This document shows positions 46,485-55,700 of a DNA stretch of 64,000 nucleotides, in pieces (position 1 is the stretch's first letter; every line of letters starts with the position of its first letter). The stretch is from Opisthocomus hoazin (lineage: Eukaryota > Chordata > Aves > Opisthocomiformes > Opisthocomidae): assembly GCF_030867145.1 (NCBI RefSeq), contig NC_134431.1:10059089-10123088 (forward strand), read 5' to 3'. A program made the position numbers and the translations under genes. The notes beneath the pieces were generated by a model. That model made no database searches. It was not told the origin of the DNA and was given only the letters and a program-made list of their open reading frames with translations.

Positions 46485-47449
46485 TCAGCTCAGTCTGGTC
46501 TCATCATCACCGAATCCCTGTTTGCTTAGCTTGATACCAAAGGAACAGCTGGTTTGCTGAAGCACTGATGTACAAGTCACACAATGCTAACACTTCATAC
46601 CACACCGAGCAAGCGACTGAACAGCTACGCCTGGTGCCTTGGCATAACCAGGGTGTATTTTACAAACAGAAAAACCCAAAGCATGGAGCAATTACATGAT
46701 TTTGAGCTAGTCTAGACCAGAGCTCCTTATTGCAGAACTCAGGAGTGTTCAGCTCCTGTGTTTAGCCCAAAAGACCACCCTGCCAATGTAAAACTAGCAT
46801 ACAGCTTTGTGCCTTCCCCTGCCTGTCCCCATGCCTCTTAAACTTGGACTCCATGTCAACCCCATCTCTTTAATTGGTCTTATTCTAGCAACAAAAGTTC
46901 CCCAGGAGGTGCTGGGGAGGGGGGGGTTATGGCTGCAGAACATTTCTGAATCGTACAGTAGGGATGAAACACTGCGCTTGGTTGACCTTTCTGAACATGA
47001 ATGCATGCGCTCTATGCGAGTGTAGGACACTGAAAATACCTTCAATGGGTATTCAAGGATGTCACGTGGCAAGTCTCCACTAGATACAGATTAGTGGATT
47101 CACACCCCATTTCCAAGGCAAATTTATAGCTATAAAATCATTGCACATGGCAGTGCTTGTTGCAGACACGCCCTTTGCTCCCTATTCCATTCCCTGTGTT
47201 ACTCAGCACTAAAGTAACGCAACATCATTTGCCTGTCTATGGCCAGCTAAAAGCACAGTAACTGCCGCTGTGATGTGCTCCCCAGACTGGGGTGAGCATC
47301 CCCCCAGTGACACCAACCCAAGCTGGAACCCAGCGGGGAGCCGGAGTCCCACAGCCCTGCGAGCGGGCAGTCCGCGAGGGAACTCTGTGGGCTCCGGCTC
47401 TGGATTAAGGCTGGATGTTACCGCTGCACTTGCCCGTGCCCTTGGACAA

Positions 47450-48116
47450 GTCACTGAAGATCTCTGCACCCGTTTTTTCTTTTTTTTTTTTCTAAGAAGA
47501 AAATAAAGATAAAATTAAATTTCCAAAGGCACACTCGCCCATCCCGGCAAAGCACGCCAGGCGTACCAACACCCCAAGCCCGGGCCGCATGCAGCACCTG
47601 CCCGGTTTCAATCTCCGGGCCGCGGCCGGCGCCCACGCCGAGACCCGCAGCCGCCCCGCGGGGCCGAGCGAGCCGGCTGCACCCACCCACCCACCCGGCC
47701 CCTCGCACGAAGCCCGGGCACAATGGCGGCGCCGGGCCGGGCTGCGGGCACAAAAGGCTCGCGCCGCCATGAGGGGAACGCGGCCAGCGAGCGGCGGCGC
47801 GGCCCAGCACGCCCAGCGCCCCGCCCCGCCCTCCGCCGCGAAATGGCGGCCCTGGCAGCCCCTCACGCCACCTCCACCGGCTCCAAGCCCGCCGGAGCGG
47901 GGAGCTGAGGATCCAACCCATCGCCTTCCCCGGAGCTGGGCCCTCTGCGGGCAGAGGAGCGCAGGGGGCAGCAGGGGAGGGCGGAGCGCGGCTCCGGCGG
48001 GCAACCCGAACGGTACCGCCCAAGATGGCGCCGGCGCCCGCCCTCCCGCCTCAGCGCGGGCGGATCCGGGGCGGGACCCGCGGCCCCTATAAAGAGCCTC
48101 GCGCGGGGACTACTGG
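47450..48116 (+). promoter_or_regulatory. CpG-island promoter of the snoRNA host gene
   Basis: GC- and CpG-rich DNA carries four YY1-type ATGGCGGC/ATGGCGCC cores: caatggcggc at 47721, gccgccatg at 47764, aaatggcggc at 47838 and aagatggcg at 48024. A TATA box (TATAAAG) follows at 48088-48094. The combination of TATA, YY1 sites and a pyrimidine start is typical of ribosomal-protein and snoRNA host genes. Divergent minus-strand transcription is possible, but no gene is visible there. Confidence 0.75.
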
Positions 48117-48139
48117 CCTCTTTCTCCGGCGTGGGTGAG
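48117..48139 (+). ncRNA. Host gene exon 1 with 5' TOP start
   Basis: The expected start, 29 bases after the TATA box, lies in CCTCTTTCTCC, a terminal oligopyrimidine tract. The donor is GGGTGAG|GTGAGC at 48139/48140, with an alternative GTGAGG five bases earlier. TOP starts are shared by snoRNA host genes (GAS5, the SNHGs, ZFAS1) and ribosomal-protein genes. Confidence 0.65.
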
Positions 48140-48454
48140 GTGAGCGTGGGTCGCGGGTGAGCTCCGGGGCGGTGGGGCTCGGCTTTCCCCTCCGCCCGTT
48201 CCTGGCGGCCCTGCCTGCCTGAGCGGGCTCCTGGCGGCCGCCGGCGTGGCCTCTCTGCCCGCCCGCCGAGGGAGCGGCCGGGGCCGCATGGGCTGGTGGC
48301 ACGGCCGCCCCGTCCGCGGTCGGCCCCGGGGGCCCCAGGTGCTCTTCTCCGCTCCCCTGCGGGCTTTCCCCGTGAGCGGCCGCCCTGCTCGGAAAGATCT
48401 GCCACGGTGTGGCTCGGAGCCGCCGGGGCGGGCGGGAGCGTGGGCCGGGGGCTC

Positions 48455-48543
48455 GCTGGTGGAGGTGATGACGGTTTTTTCCCCGTCAGAGCGACAGTGT
48501 TGATTTCTCGCTGTTCAAGCCAGGCCGCGTCTGATGCGCCAGC
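48455..48543 (+). ncRNA. Box C/D snoRNA copy 1 (intron 1), SNORD12-like
   Basis: The terminal stem is GCTGGTG (48455-48461) with CGCCAGC (48537-48543), closed by one G-U pair. The C box is GTGATGA (48465-48471), the D' box CAGA (48487-48490), and the D box CTGA (48531-48534). Total length is 89 nt. The 11 nt before the D' region (TTTTTTCCCCG) can pair with CGGGGAAAGAA, a highly conserved segment of large-subunit rRNA, with one G-U pair. The sequence ahead of the D box (GGCCGCGT) differs from copies 2 and 3. Confidence 0.75.
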
Positions 48544-48602
48544 GGGGAAGGGCTGCTGCGCCGCAGGCCCGGGTGCTGACGGGGCTCTGGCTTTGCTCGC
48601 AG

Positions 48603-48681
48603 GGCGCCGGGCCGCGGGGAGACTCGGTGCGGCAGGGCCGGGAGGGCGGCTGCCTGCTGTGCTGCGCCGGGCCTGAGAATG
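48603..48681 (+). ncRNA. Host gene exon 2
   Basis: The acceptor is tttgctcgcag|GGCGCC and the donor is GAGAATG|GTGAGT. The exon is GC-rich and is the divergent first copy of the repeated exon: its 3' half (GAGGGCGGCTGCCTG) matches GAGGGCAGCTGCCTG in exons 3 and 4. It is open in one frame but has no ATG. Confidence 0.6.
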
Positions 48682-49549
48682 GTGAGTCTGCATAGTAACG
48701 GGTCCTCACTGGTTTAAAGGCACATACAGACGTATTTTCTTTGTCAAAAGAGTTACTGAGTTGCTGCTGCAATGCTTTGTCAGGTTGGTGTCCCTGGAGA
48801 CTGACAGGGGTGTAGGGTTTAACAGCTAGCCGAGATCCCATCGAGCTGACAGCAGAGAGGGTTTCCCCCCGCAGCCGGGCTCTCTGTGCCTCATCTCACA
48901 CCCCTTGCTTGCAAGGTGGCGGGTCCAGCAGGCTGAGGAATCTGCAGCCTGGGAAGGGCGGTGGGTGTTCAGCTCCAAGCCACTGGCAGGCACCCCGTGG
49001 CCTAGAGCTGGGGTCCAGCCCATGCTGGAGACGAGTGGGTGCTGGGCTGCAGCCCAGCATGCGGCAGAGCTGTCCTGGCTGCAGTGGGCCCTTGAGGACG
49101 GCTGGTTCTGAAGCTTTCCTGCCCTGATCCTTGCTGCTAGGCATGTGGCAGCGTTCACAGCATGGCCACGTGCTGTTCCCTCTGCCTGGGGTCTGACAGC
49201 TGTGAGGCATTTACTGCTGCATGTGCGGCCTCCTGCCTTCGTCGTGGGAAGGCAGGAGCTTTATACGGCCAGAAAGGATGGGCCTGCAAAAGTGTGTAAC
49301 CTGTTATCTCTACCTCTCTGTGTTAAATGTGGCTCAGCTGTCTTGTGCTCTGCTGTAGAAGCCGCATACATCAGCGTTTTTTCTCTAGACTTTTGCAGTA
49401 TTTCCCTTGTCCCATGTGCCTGTTAAACATGCCAACCAGCCAGCTCTTTTGGGGGAAGGACCTGCATGAATTCACTCATTGTCTGCCAGGGGAGGTGGGA
49501 GTGTGGCATGGCTGCTGTGGGTGTGCAGTCACCCAGCTCCTGGGGACTT

Positions 49550-49640
49550 GCTGGTGTAAGTGATGACTGAATTTTTTCCCCATCAGAGCGACAGTGTTGA
49601 TTTCTCACTGTTCAAGCCAGATCATGTCTGATGCACCAGC
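49550..49640 (+). ncRNA. Box C/D snoRNA copy 2 (intron 2), SNORD12-like
   Basis: A perfect 7-bp terminal stem (GCTGGTG 49550-49556, CACCAGC 49634-49640) encloses the C box GTGATGA (49560-49566), a D' box CAGA within ccatcagagcg, and the D box CTGA (49628-49631). The length is 91 nt. The guide before D' is TTTTTTCCCCA. It lies 71 bases before exon 3. Confidence 0.8.
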
Positions 49641-49711
49641 AGGGAAGTGCTGCTGTGTCCCAAACCCTGGCAGGGCCTGGTGCTGACTGTTCCTTTTGGC
49701 TTTACTCCTAG

Positions 49712-49848
49712 GCCGCTGCAAAGGCAGAGGGGGTGTTGAGCCTCTGGGAGACCTGATGTGATGGCTGTGGCTGACCCTGATCAATTGTGTGATGAGGGCA
49801 GCTGCCTGGCTTGCTCTACCATGCCTGAAACTCTAGCAAGTAAGAATG
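49712..49848 (+). ncRNA. Host gene exon 3
   Basis: The acceptor is ggctttactcctag|GCCGCT and the donor is AAGAATG|GTAAGT. It is very similar to exon 4 over about 110 bases. It contains a short frame starting MAVADPDQLCDEGSC that would continue into exon 4 and stop, about 45 codons in all. This is more likely chance in a non-coding RNA than a protein. Confidence 0.65.
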
Positions 49849-50437
49849 GTAAGTCCTTAAATAACTGTTGATCACTGGTTTAAATCAAGTAAAGAAAAAA
49901 AAAAGCAAAGGGGAAAAACACCTTTCCACAAGGGAATTTCTTCCAGAAGCCTCTGTCCCTGCAAAATTGACTGATGTATAGATTTGAGCATTAGCCTAGG
50001 TATTGTATAGATGAAAGCACAGAGGCTTTTCTCATGCTGAAACATTGCAACAAGGCCCTTTGTGCCTCATGTCGCTCCTGTTCTGGCATGTCTAAAGTGG
50101 CAGGCATGGCCAGCGAACAGGAACCAGCCAGGCAAGGGATCCATAAGCTGCACTGGTGTGGGCTGAGCTAGAGCAGGATGGTGGTTTACAGCTCTGTCCT
50201 GTTTGTTTCCCTGATGCATTGTGTTCAGACAGCTCAATTTAAGGACAGTCTGCATGGAGACATGGGTGATCTGCTGAGGGAGTGTGAGGGGACTGGATTT
50301 GCAAGTGTTCAGTGGTGCCATATGTGTGCATGGCTTTGTCACTGCCACTAGTTCCCTCAGTGCCTATGGATCTGTGCGGGAGGTGGGAGTGTGGCATGGC
50401 TGCTGTGAGTGTGCATCCACCCAGCTCCTGGAGACTC

Positions 50438-50528
50438 GCTGGTGTAAGTGATGACTGAATTTTTTCCCCATCAGAGCGACAGTGTTGATTTCTCACTGTT
50501 CAAGCCAGATCATGTCTGATGCACCAGC
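50438..50528 (+). ncRNA. Box C/D snoRNA copy 3 (intron 3), SNORD12-like
   Basis: Its 91 bases are identical to copy 2, including the 7-bp terminal stem (50438-50444 with 50522-50528), C box (50448-50454), D' box and D box CTGA (50516-50519). It lies 71 bases before exon 4. Identity points to recent duplication or gene conversion. Confidence 0.8.
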
Positions 50529-50599
50529 AGGGAAGTGCTGCTGTGTCCCAAACCCTGGCAGGGCCTGGTGCTGACTGTTCCTTTTGGCTTTACTCCTAG

Positions 50600-50734
50600 G
50601 CTGGTGCAAAGGCAGAAGGGGTGTTGAGCCTCTGGGAGACCTGATGTGATGGCTGTGGCTGACCCTGATCAATTGTGTGATGAGGGCAGCTGCCTGGTTT
50701 GTTCTGCCTTGTGCCCCTCTGGCAAGGGATAATG
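50600..50734 (+). ncRNA. Host gene exon 4
   Basis: The acceptor is ggctttactcctag|GCTGGT and the donor is GATAATG|GTAAGT. It is a near copy of exon 3, diverging in the last 30 bases. The frame shared with exon 3 ends in TAA inside this exon. Confidence 0.65.
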
Positions 50735-52785
50735 GTAAGTCTTTGATCCACCTGTGTTCACTGGTTTAAATAAAAACAGTTGGGGGGGAGAAAAAAGACC
50801 TTTCTGCAGTTGCGTCTGCAGTGCTTTGACAGGTTACTGTCCCTCGAGACTTGTCAGATCTGGGTGTAGATTTGAGCATTGCAGCAGGGGTTCTTTTAAG
50901 TATTGGACCAGAGTATCAACACCTGTTGAAATATTCCAGTTTCCATCTTTCCTGCAGGGAGTAATACCTTGTCAGTTGTTATGCACATGAAAATTTTTCA
51001 GATGTAATTGATTGCCTTTTAACCTTCAGCTGGAGAGCATCTGTCATGATAACTTCAGACTGTTTTTCTCCAGCACATTGGCGATGCTGATGCAAACTTT
51101 AGCCGGATTGTCTGATTCAACAGATGCAAGATGCTTCAGTTCCTCATGTGGCTGTGTATTGAGGCTCCATGCCTTTGCACCTCTGTTGCAGAGATGCGAT
51201 GTAGGTGTTGCATGCTTTGAGGGCAGACAGCACTGGAGGGTGCTGTCTGCAGATGCAGTAACATGGCATAACACTATCTGACATGCGTAAAAGACTTGAG
51301 GATCAGAAGTGAAAGAATTCTTACTTTTCAAAGATACCAAGTAAATAGCAGAGAGCTCTAACAGATTTCAGTTAATCATAACCATAGCTTTTTGTTTTGC
51401 CCCATTTAAGCAATGTTAAAATGAGGTGTTTCTTACAGAGTTGGGGAGATTTTGTTCTTAGTATTTTCTCTCCTTTTTTTGGTTGTTTTTTTTTTTTCCC
51501 CCTCTGAATGGGAGGTTCTCAATGCCTTGGAGAAGTGAGAGTGAAAGTCAGCTTTCCAACAGTGTGTCTATTTGCAAGAGAGGGATTACTTTTGGTGTTT
51601 TTTTTTCTTACTTTGTTTTTATTTTTACAGAAGATCAGTGATGTGACATCTTCTGAAAACCTGGCTATTTGGTTAGAATTTCACTAATGCTCTAGAAAGT
51701 GTGCTCAACAGAATCTTACTTTATTGGATAAACAGCTGAAACAGATGTTGTCACTGGCTTCATTCAGTTCCAGCCTTGTCTTGCTGTTCAGGTGTCTGAT
51801 GTGCAGCTGTCAGATCTCCAGGGAGGCTGAAGTCTCCTTGGTAGCCCATATCTACGAAGAGCGTAAACGTGAACCTTTTTGTGTGGCACTCTTGAATTCA
51901 AAAGGAGTATGAGTAGTCTGTGCAGATCGTGAAGCTGGTAGAGCTGACCAAACATGTTACCCTGGCATCCTCTGCTCAGTCAGCTGCCCCAGGCTTTTAC
52001 CAAGTACTACTCTAAAAGCTCCCCCAATGCAGTTTTAAGAGTGTAGCCTATTTGGAGTGTCTGGCAGTGAAGTTTTTGCTGTTCGCAGAGCAACTTTCGC
52101 TGTCTAATAAGAGGTTTTTTGGGGAGGGATTGAAAGCTATATATTTGCTGTTTGCAGTGGAATGGACTGATGAAATGTTGGCTGTTTTCTTGACAGGTTG
52201 AGATTTGTCAGAAGGTGTCCTGGGACCTGCTGTGATTTCAGTGTACTAGCAGAAAGCTGTCTTCTGCTAATGATGTCCCTCTTCATGCTGCTGCCTGTGA
52301 TCCCTGGTCCAAGCTATAGCATTCACATCACCCTGCAACAGCTCTGGTCTTTTCTCAGAGCTAGCAGGAGTGATAAATTGGTGTCCTGCCAACTTACAGA
52401 TGGAGGGTGTTAATTTTTCTTTCCCTTGGTATGAGGCATTTAACTGTAATGGATTATGGAACTTGCTGCATGTTTAATGTAATTGGATGCTTTTGTCTGC
52501 GAGGGCTGTATTCATCACCTGACAGCTAATGTTATCTTACCACTGTCATTAAAAGTAAGGAGGCCTCTCCTTGGAGAGCAGTTGTCAAGGCTGGGAGGAT
52601 GCCCTTCTGTGGAAGGAGAGAGGGGTTTCAAGTCCTGGCTCTCCCCTGTCATCCAGAAAGCTTTAGTAATGTATCATTGGCAGCCTATAAAGTGGGAAAG
52701 GGGCATCTTGGATGCTGCAGTGCAGTGTGTGTTTCTGTACTGTTTAGAGCCTGTGTTTAATAAAATCTAAGTACTGGGTGAATTC
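50735..52785 (+). other. Probable 3' part of the host gene
   Basis: No coding sequence is recognised. Good acceptors occur at 51631 (atttttacag|AAGATC) and 52197 (ttcttgacag|GTTGAG). AATAAA at 52759-52764 could define the 3' end. An 11-bp perfect hairpin lies at 51223-51250. I see no fourth snoRNA copy. Confidence 0.35.
51223..51250 (+). repeat. 11-bp perfect inverted repeat (hairpin)
   Basis: GCAGACAGCAC, a 6-base loop (TGGAGG) and GTGCTGTCTGC form a perfect stem. Weaker flanking pairing (GTTGCAT with ATGCAGTAAC) could extend it. It lies downstream of the third snoRNA. Nothing marks it as a known RNA gene. Confidence 0.8.
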
Positions 52786-55700
52786 AGCTGGTGACTGAAA
52801 TTCTCTTTCCATTCCTTTAACAGCCAGTTTCTGGCTCTTCTAATTGTTTTGGGGAGTTGGATGGCGACAGAGCTTCTGTCTAATAATTGCTTACATGGAG
52901 CTACCTGCTCCCTCAAGCTATCAGAAAGGGGCATGATCTCATGGTGGTATAGCTTCGAATACCCTGAAGTAAAAGTGCTTAGCTGAGACTTGTGGCTGCT
53001 GCTGTGCTGCAGGAAGCAACACTAGGGCATGGTTCTCTGTACCTAACAGCTGGGTGCTAAAGGTCAACAACAGGCCTGTCTTGTGCCAAAGGGAGAGGCA
53101 CAGTCTGCACTTTGCCTCTGTTAGGACAAGGGCTCTCCCTCGGCTTCTCCCTTAAATCCTGGATGTAGAACACGGCTCAGTGGGGATTTTAGCTGGCCTG
53201 TTATGATGTATAAATTAGCATATTCCTAGGTAAGTCACTGAGGCTTTGCAGATTCTTCCATGAGTCTTACAGAAAAGTGACAGCAGTCTGGGAAGGACAG
53301 TGAGCTGATGTCAGCTTCTGTGAGGATCTGGACACTTCCCCTGTGCAGTGTGTTTGGCTAGCAGGAGTGATTGCTTCTGGCTAGACAGACTTGGTGACAG
53401 ATGTTCTTTCAGATCCTGCAGCCTTCCCCTGGATGCTGTTTGGAAACTCCCAGGTTTGCAGAGCAGGAGAATGGAACACAGATTGTACATAGGTGCTGAA
53501 GTAGGGAATCACTAGACAAAAGGAAGCTAAAGGCTTTTCTGATCCTAATTTCCTAATACCAGAGGTAGTCAAAAGCTCCAAGATGTATTGCTCCTTGTAC
53601 CTGTGACTTGCATATCTGAGATCAATTGACTGCACATCTGACCTCAGTAGTGGCAAAAAAATCTGTCAATGCACCTGTGCTGTGCAGTGTGTGCACATGT
53701 AGAGGGGTTGGTGGTGAGTCTGTTCTGCAGGGAGGGAGAAGGCATTCTCCATCTGCTGTGCCCATTAGCTTGGCAGTCAGTGGTGTCTGCGTGATGCACA
53801 GCCAAACAGCCTTGGCAGATGTCTCATGCCAGGTCCTGGTCTGGTAGTATTTGTACACTGTGCTGGCAATGCACATGAAGTAAATAGCCCCTTCAGATCA
53901 AGCTGGTGTGAAGAATTGAGATATATGTTAACCTGCAGTGTCTCAGACAGGAGGTTCACGTTCAAACCCCAGACCTAATGATGGAAGAAGCTGTTCCCCA
54001 TGTGCTGCTGTTGGGAAGTAGCACAGCAGGTATGTGTGTTGGGATGGCATTAAAAACCAATCCTCCTGCAGCCTCAATAGACTTCTGAGGAGCAGGGCCA
54101 CCTGGCAGCTGTTAAAAGTTCCTGTATTGCTAGTTCTGGGCCTGTGGAAGCTGGTAATGGATGGGTCACACATGCTAAATGCCAGCTGAGGGGCTGCTGC
54201 CTGAATGCAGCTGGCCATGTGCAGGAGTTGCAGTGAGGTAGCTAGCCCGATAGTGATGATTCAGCTTGAAGTAGCTGAAGGGCAAAAGGGAAGCAGGGAT
54301 AACAGCCTGAGGGAAAGTTCAAAAAGAATGATTTCCTGCAACATTTGAAGTGTTGCAGTGTTGTTTTTACTGCCTGATAGCAACAGCCTAATTAATACTC
54401 TTAATGGATTGGAAGTTATTTAGGGCAACTACAGGTTTAGAGGATATTTCTGCTACTTAAAAATGTAAATAGCAGTTTTGGTGTTTATGGGAGGGGATTT
54501 GGTATCTGAGCCTTTAGCATGTATGTTTAGTAGAAAACGGCAATGATAGAAAATAAGCTATTAATCAGCATTCAAAGCAGCCTTCCATTGAACTGGGTAG
54601 AGATTATTCTCATTCAATTATTGTAAGCAGCATAATCTCTTGAAATGACATATTGATGAGGGATCAGAACTGCTGCTAATACAGTTACTTTCATAATCTA
54701 TGAGCACACCTACCAGCAAGCATACTTTAGGGACTGGAGAGTGTTCGTTGTCCAGTGGGAGCTGTGAGGACAGATGTACCTGGAACAAGTTTTTTGCACA
54801 TTGTGTTGTCTCGCTCAGGATTCAAGCACTGCTGCTATTGCATGTGTGCATAGGGATGGAAGACAAAACTGTCTGAAGATAACTGAACTATAAGCAACCT
54901 GTGAATGCTCTCTAGCATTGATGGAGGAACTGAACTGAGCCTGGAGATCTCCCCTGAGCTGGCAGCTGTAGAGGGTGCTGTGTGCATGCGTTGCCCAAAG
55001 CTTAGTAAGGGCCAGATGGGGTTTCTGCCTCACTGTTCGAGTTCTGTGTGTGTATGGTCAGGACGCTTTCACCTTGTCATTACAGCAGTCTGCTGTAATA
55101 AGCTCATGACCACTGGTCCAAGGTTTATCTGTAAGAACAAGAAGTGAAAAAGTGGAGACAAACCCTAAAAGTAACATCTGAACTTGTCAGGCTTTTATTT
55201 AGAGGAGTAGAGGTGGAGAAGGTCTTCTGTACTGACAGGCTTTTGCTTCAAAGCTTTCATCTGCTGGAGTTTGATATGTCTGCAAACAGCTGGGCACCTT
55301 AGATGTGGCTTCAGTTACATCTGCCTCTGGACTAGTTGGGTCTAGAGAGCATCCCCTGTTACTCCTTCCACACATTTGCTCCAAATTCCCACACACCATG
55401 CTCAAAAAATGTCAGCATGGCTGCCTTTACCAGAAGTCTGTCTGGACAGTTTCAGGAAAATGAGGGTATGTGGTAGGCCGAGTTGGTAAACATGGGCTGG
55501 GGGTCATGTTCTTCAGTACCACAGCATCTTTTTTTTTCCTGTTACACAGGGTATCCATCTTTCTGCTGCTTCTACAGACACCTTTGATAATGGAGAACTA
55601 GCTGAACTTGACTGTGGCCAGCTATGGGCTCTCAGCCATGTATGCTGTGAGCTCAGATTGTTTTCCTCTGTGTAACCATAAGATATTCAAAAACTTGAGC

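Larger units (their letters stand above)
37746..47450. other. Intergenic region, no gene that I can name
   Basis: About 9.7 kb lie between the STAU1 polyadenylation sites and the second CpG island. Open segments with plausible splice borders occur on the plus strand at 38831-38919, 41037-41111, 41485-41730 and 43433-43600. Others occur on the minus strand at about 46311-46484 and 45738-45820. None matches a family I know, and the set is not joined by one consistent model. I do not see CSE1L, which follows STAU1 in mammals. Confidence 0.4.
48455..50780 (+). repeat. Tandem triplication of a snoRNA-plus-exon unit
   Basis: Units start near 48455, 49490 and 50380, with spacings of about 1090 and 890 bp. 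Each holds a snoRNA, an exon, a GTRAGT donor, and shortly after the donor the motif cactggtttaaa (about 48708, 49872 and 50759). Further intron similarity follows (for example tgctttg-cagg and gtagatttgagcatt). Units 2 and 3 are much closer to each other than to unit 1. Confidence 0.85.
48117..52785 (+). ncRNA. Intron-encoded snoRNA host gene, ZFAS1-like, right end approximate
   Basis: Exons at 48117-48139, 48603-48681, 49712-49848 and 50600-50734 have matching AG/GT borders. Each of the three introns between them holds one C/D snoRNA placed 60-73 bases before the next exon, the usual distance for intronic C/D snoRNAs. Possible later acceptors are at 51631 and 52197, and AATAAA at 52759-52764 may end the transcript. 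The exons share no long ORF. Three related snoRNAs in a TOP host resemble ZFAS1 (SNORD12, 12B, 12C). ZFAS1 is a human neighbour of this locus but lies on the other side of STAU1, so I give no symbol. Confidence 0.6.

Noticed and set aside
47451-48693. Long open frames on both strands (up to 276 codons) around the second CpG island
   Set aside because: They are the same GC-content artefact, contradict each other in frame and strand, and cover the TATA box and TOP start.
49230-49258. 10-bp inverted repeat CTCCTGCCTT/AAGGCAGGAG in host intron 2
   Set aside because: It is not repeated in the other two units and has no further sign of function.
51070-51110. Possible fourth C/D snoRNA (gatgctgatgc ... 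gtctgattc)
   Set aside because: There is no terminal stem, the C and D box candidates are too close, and there is no similarity to the three real copies.
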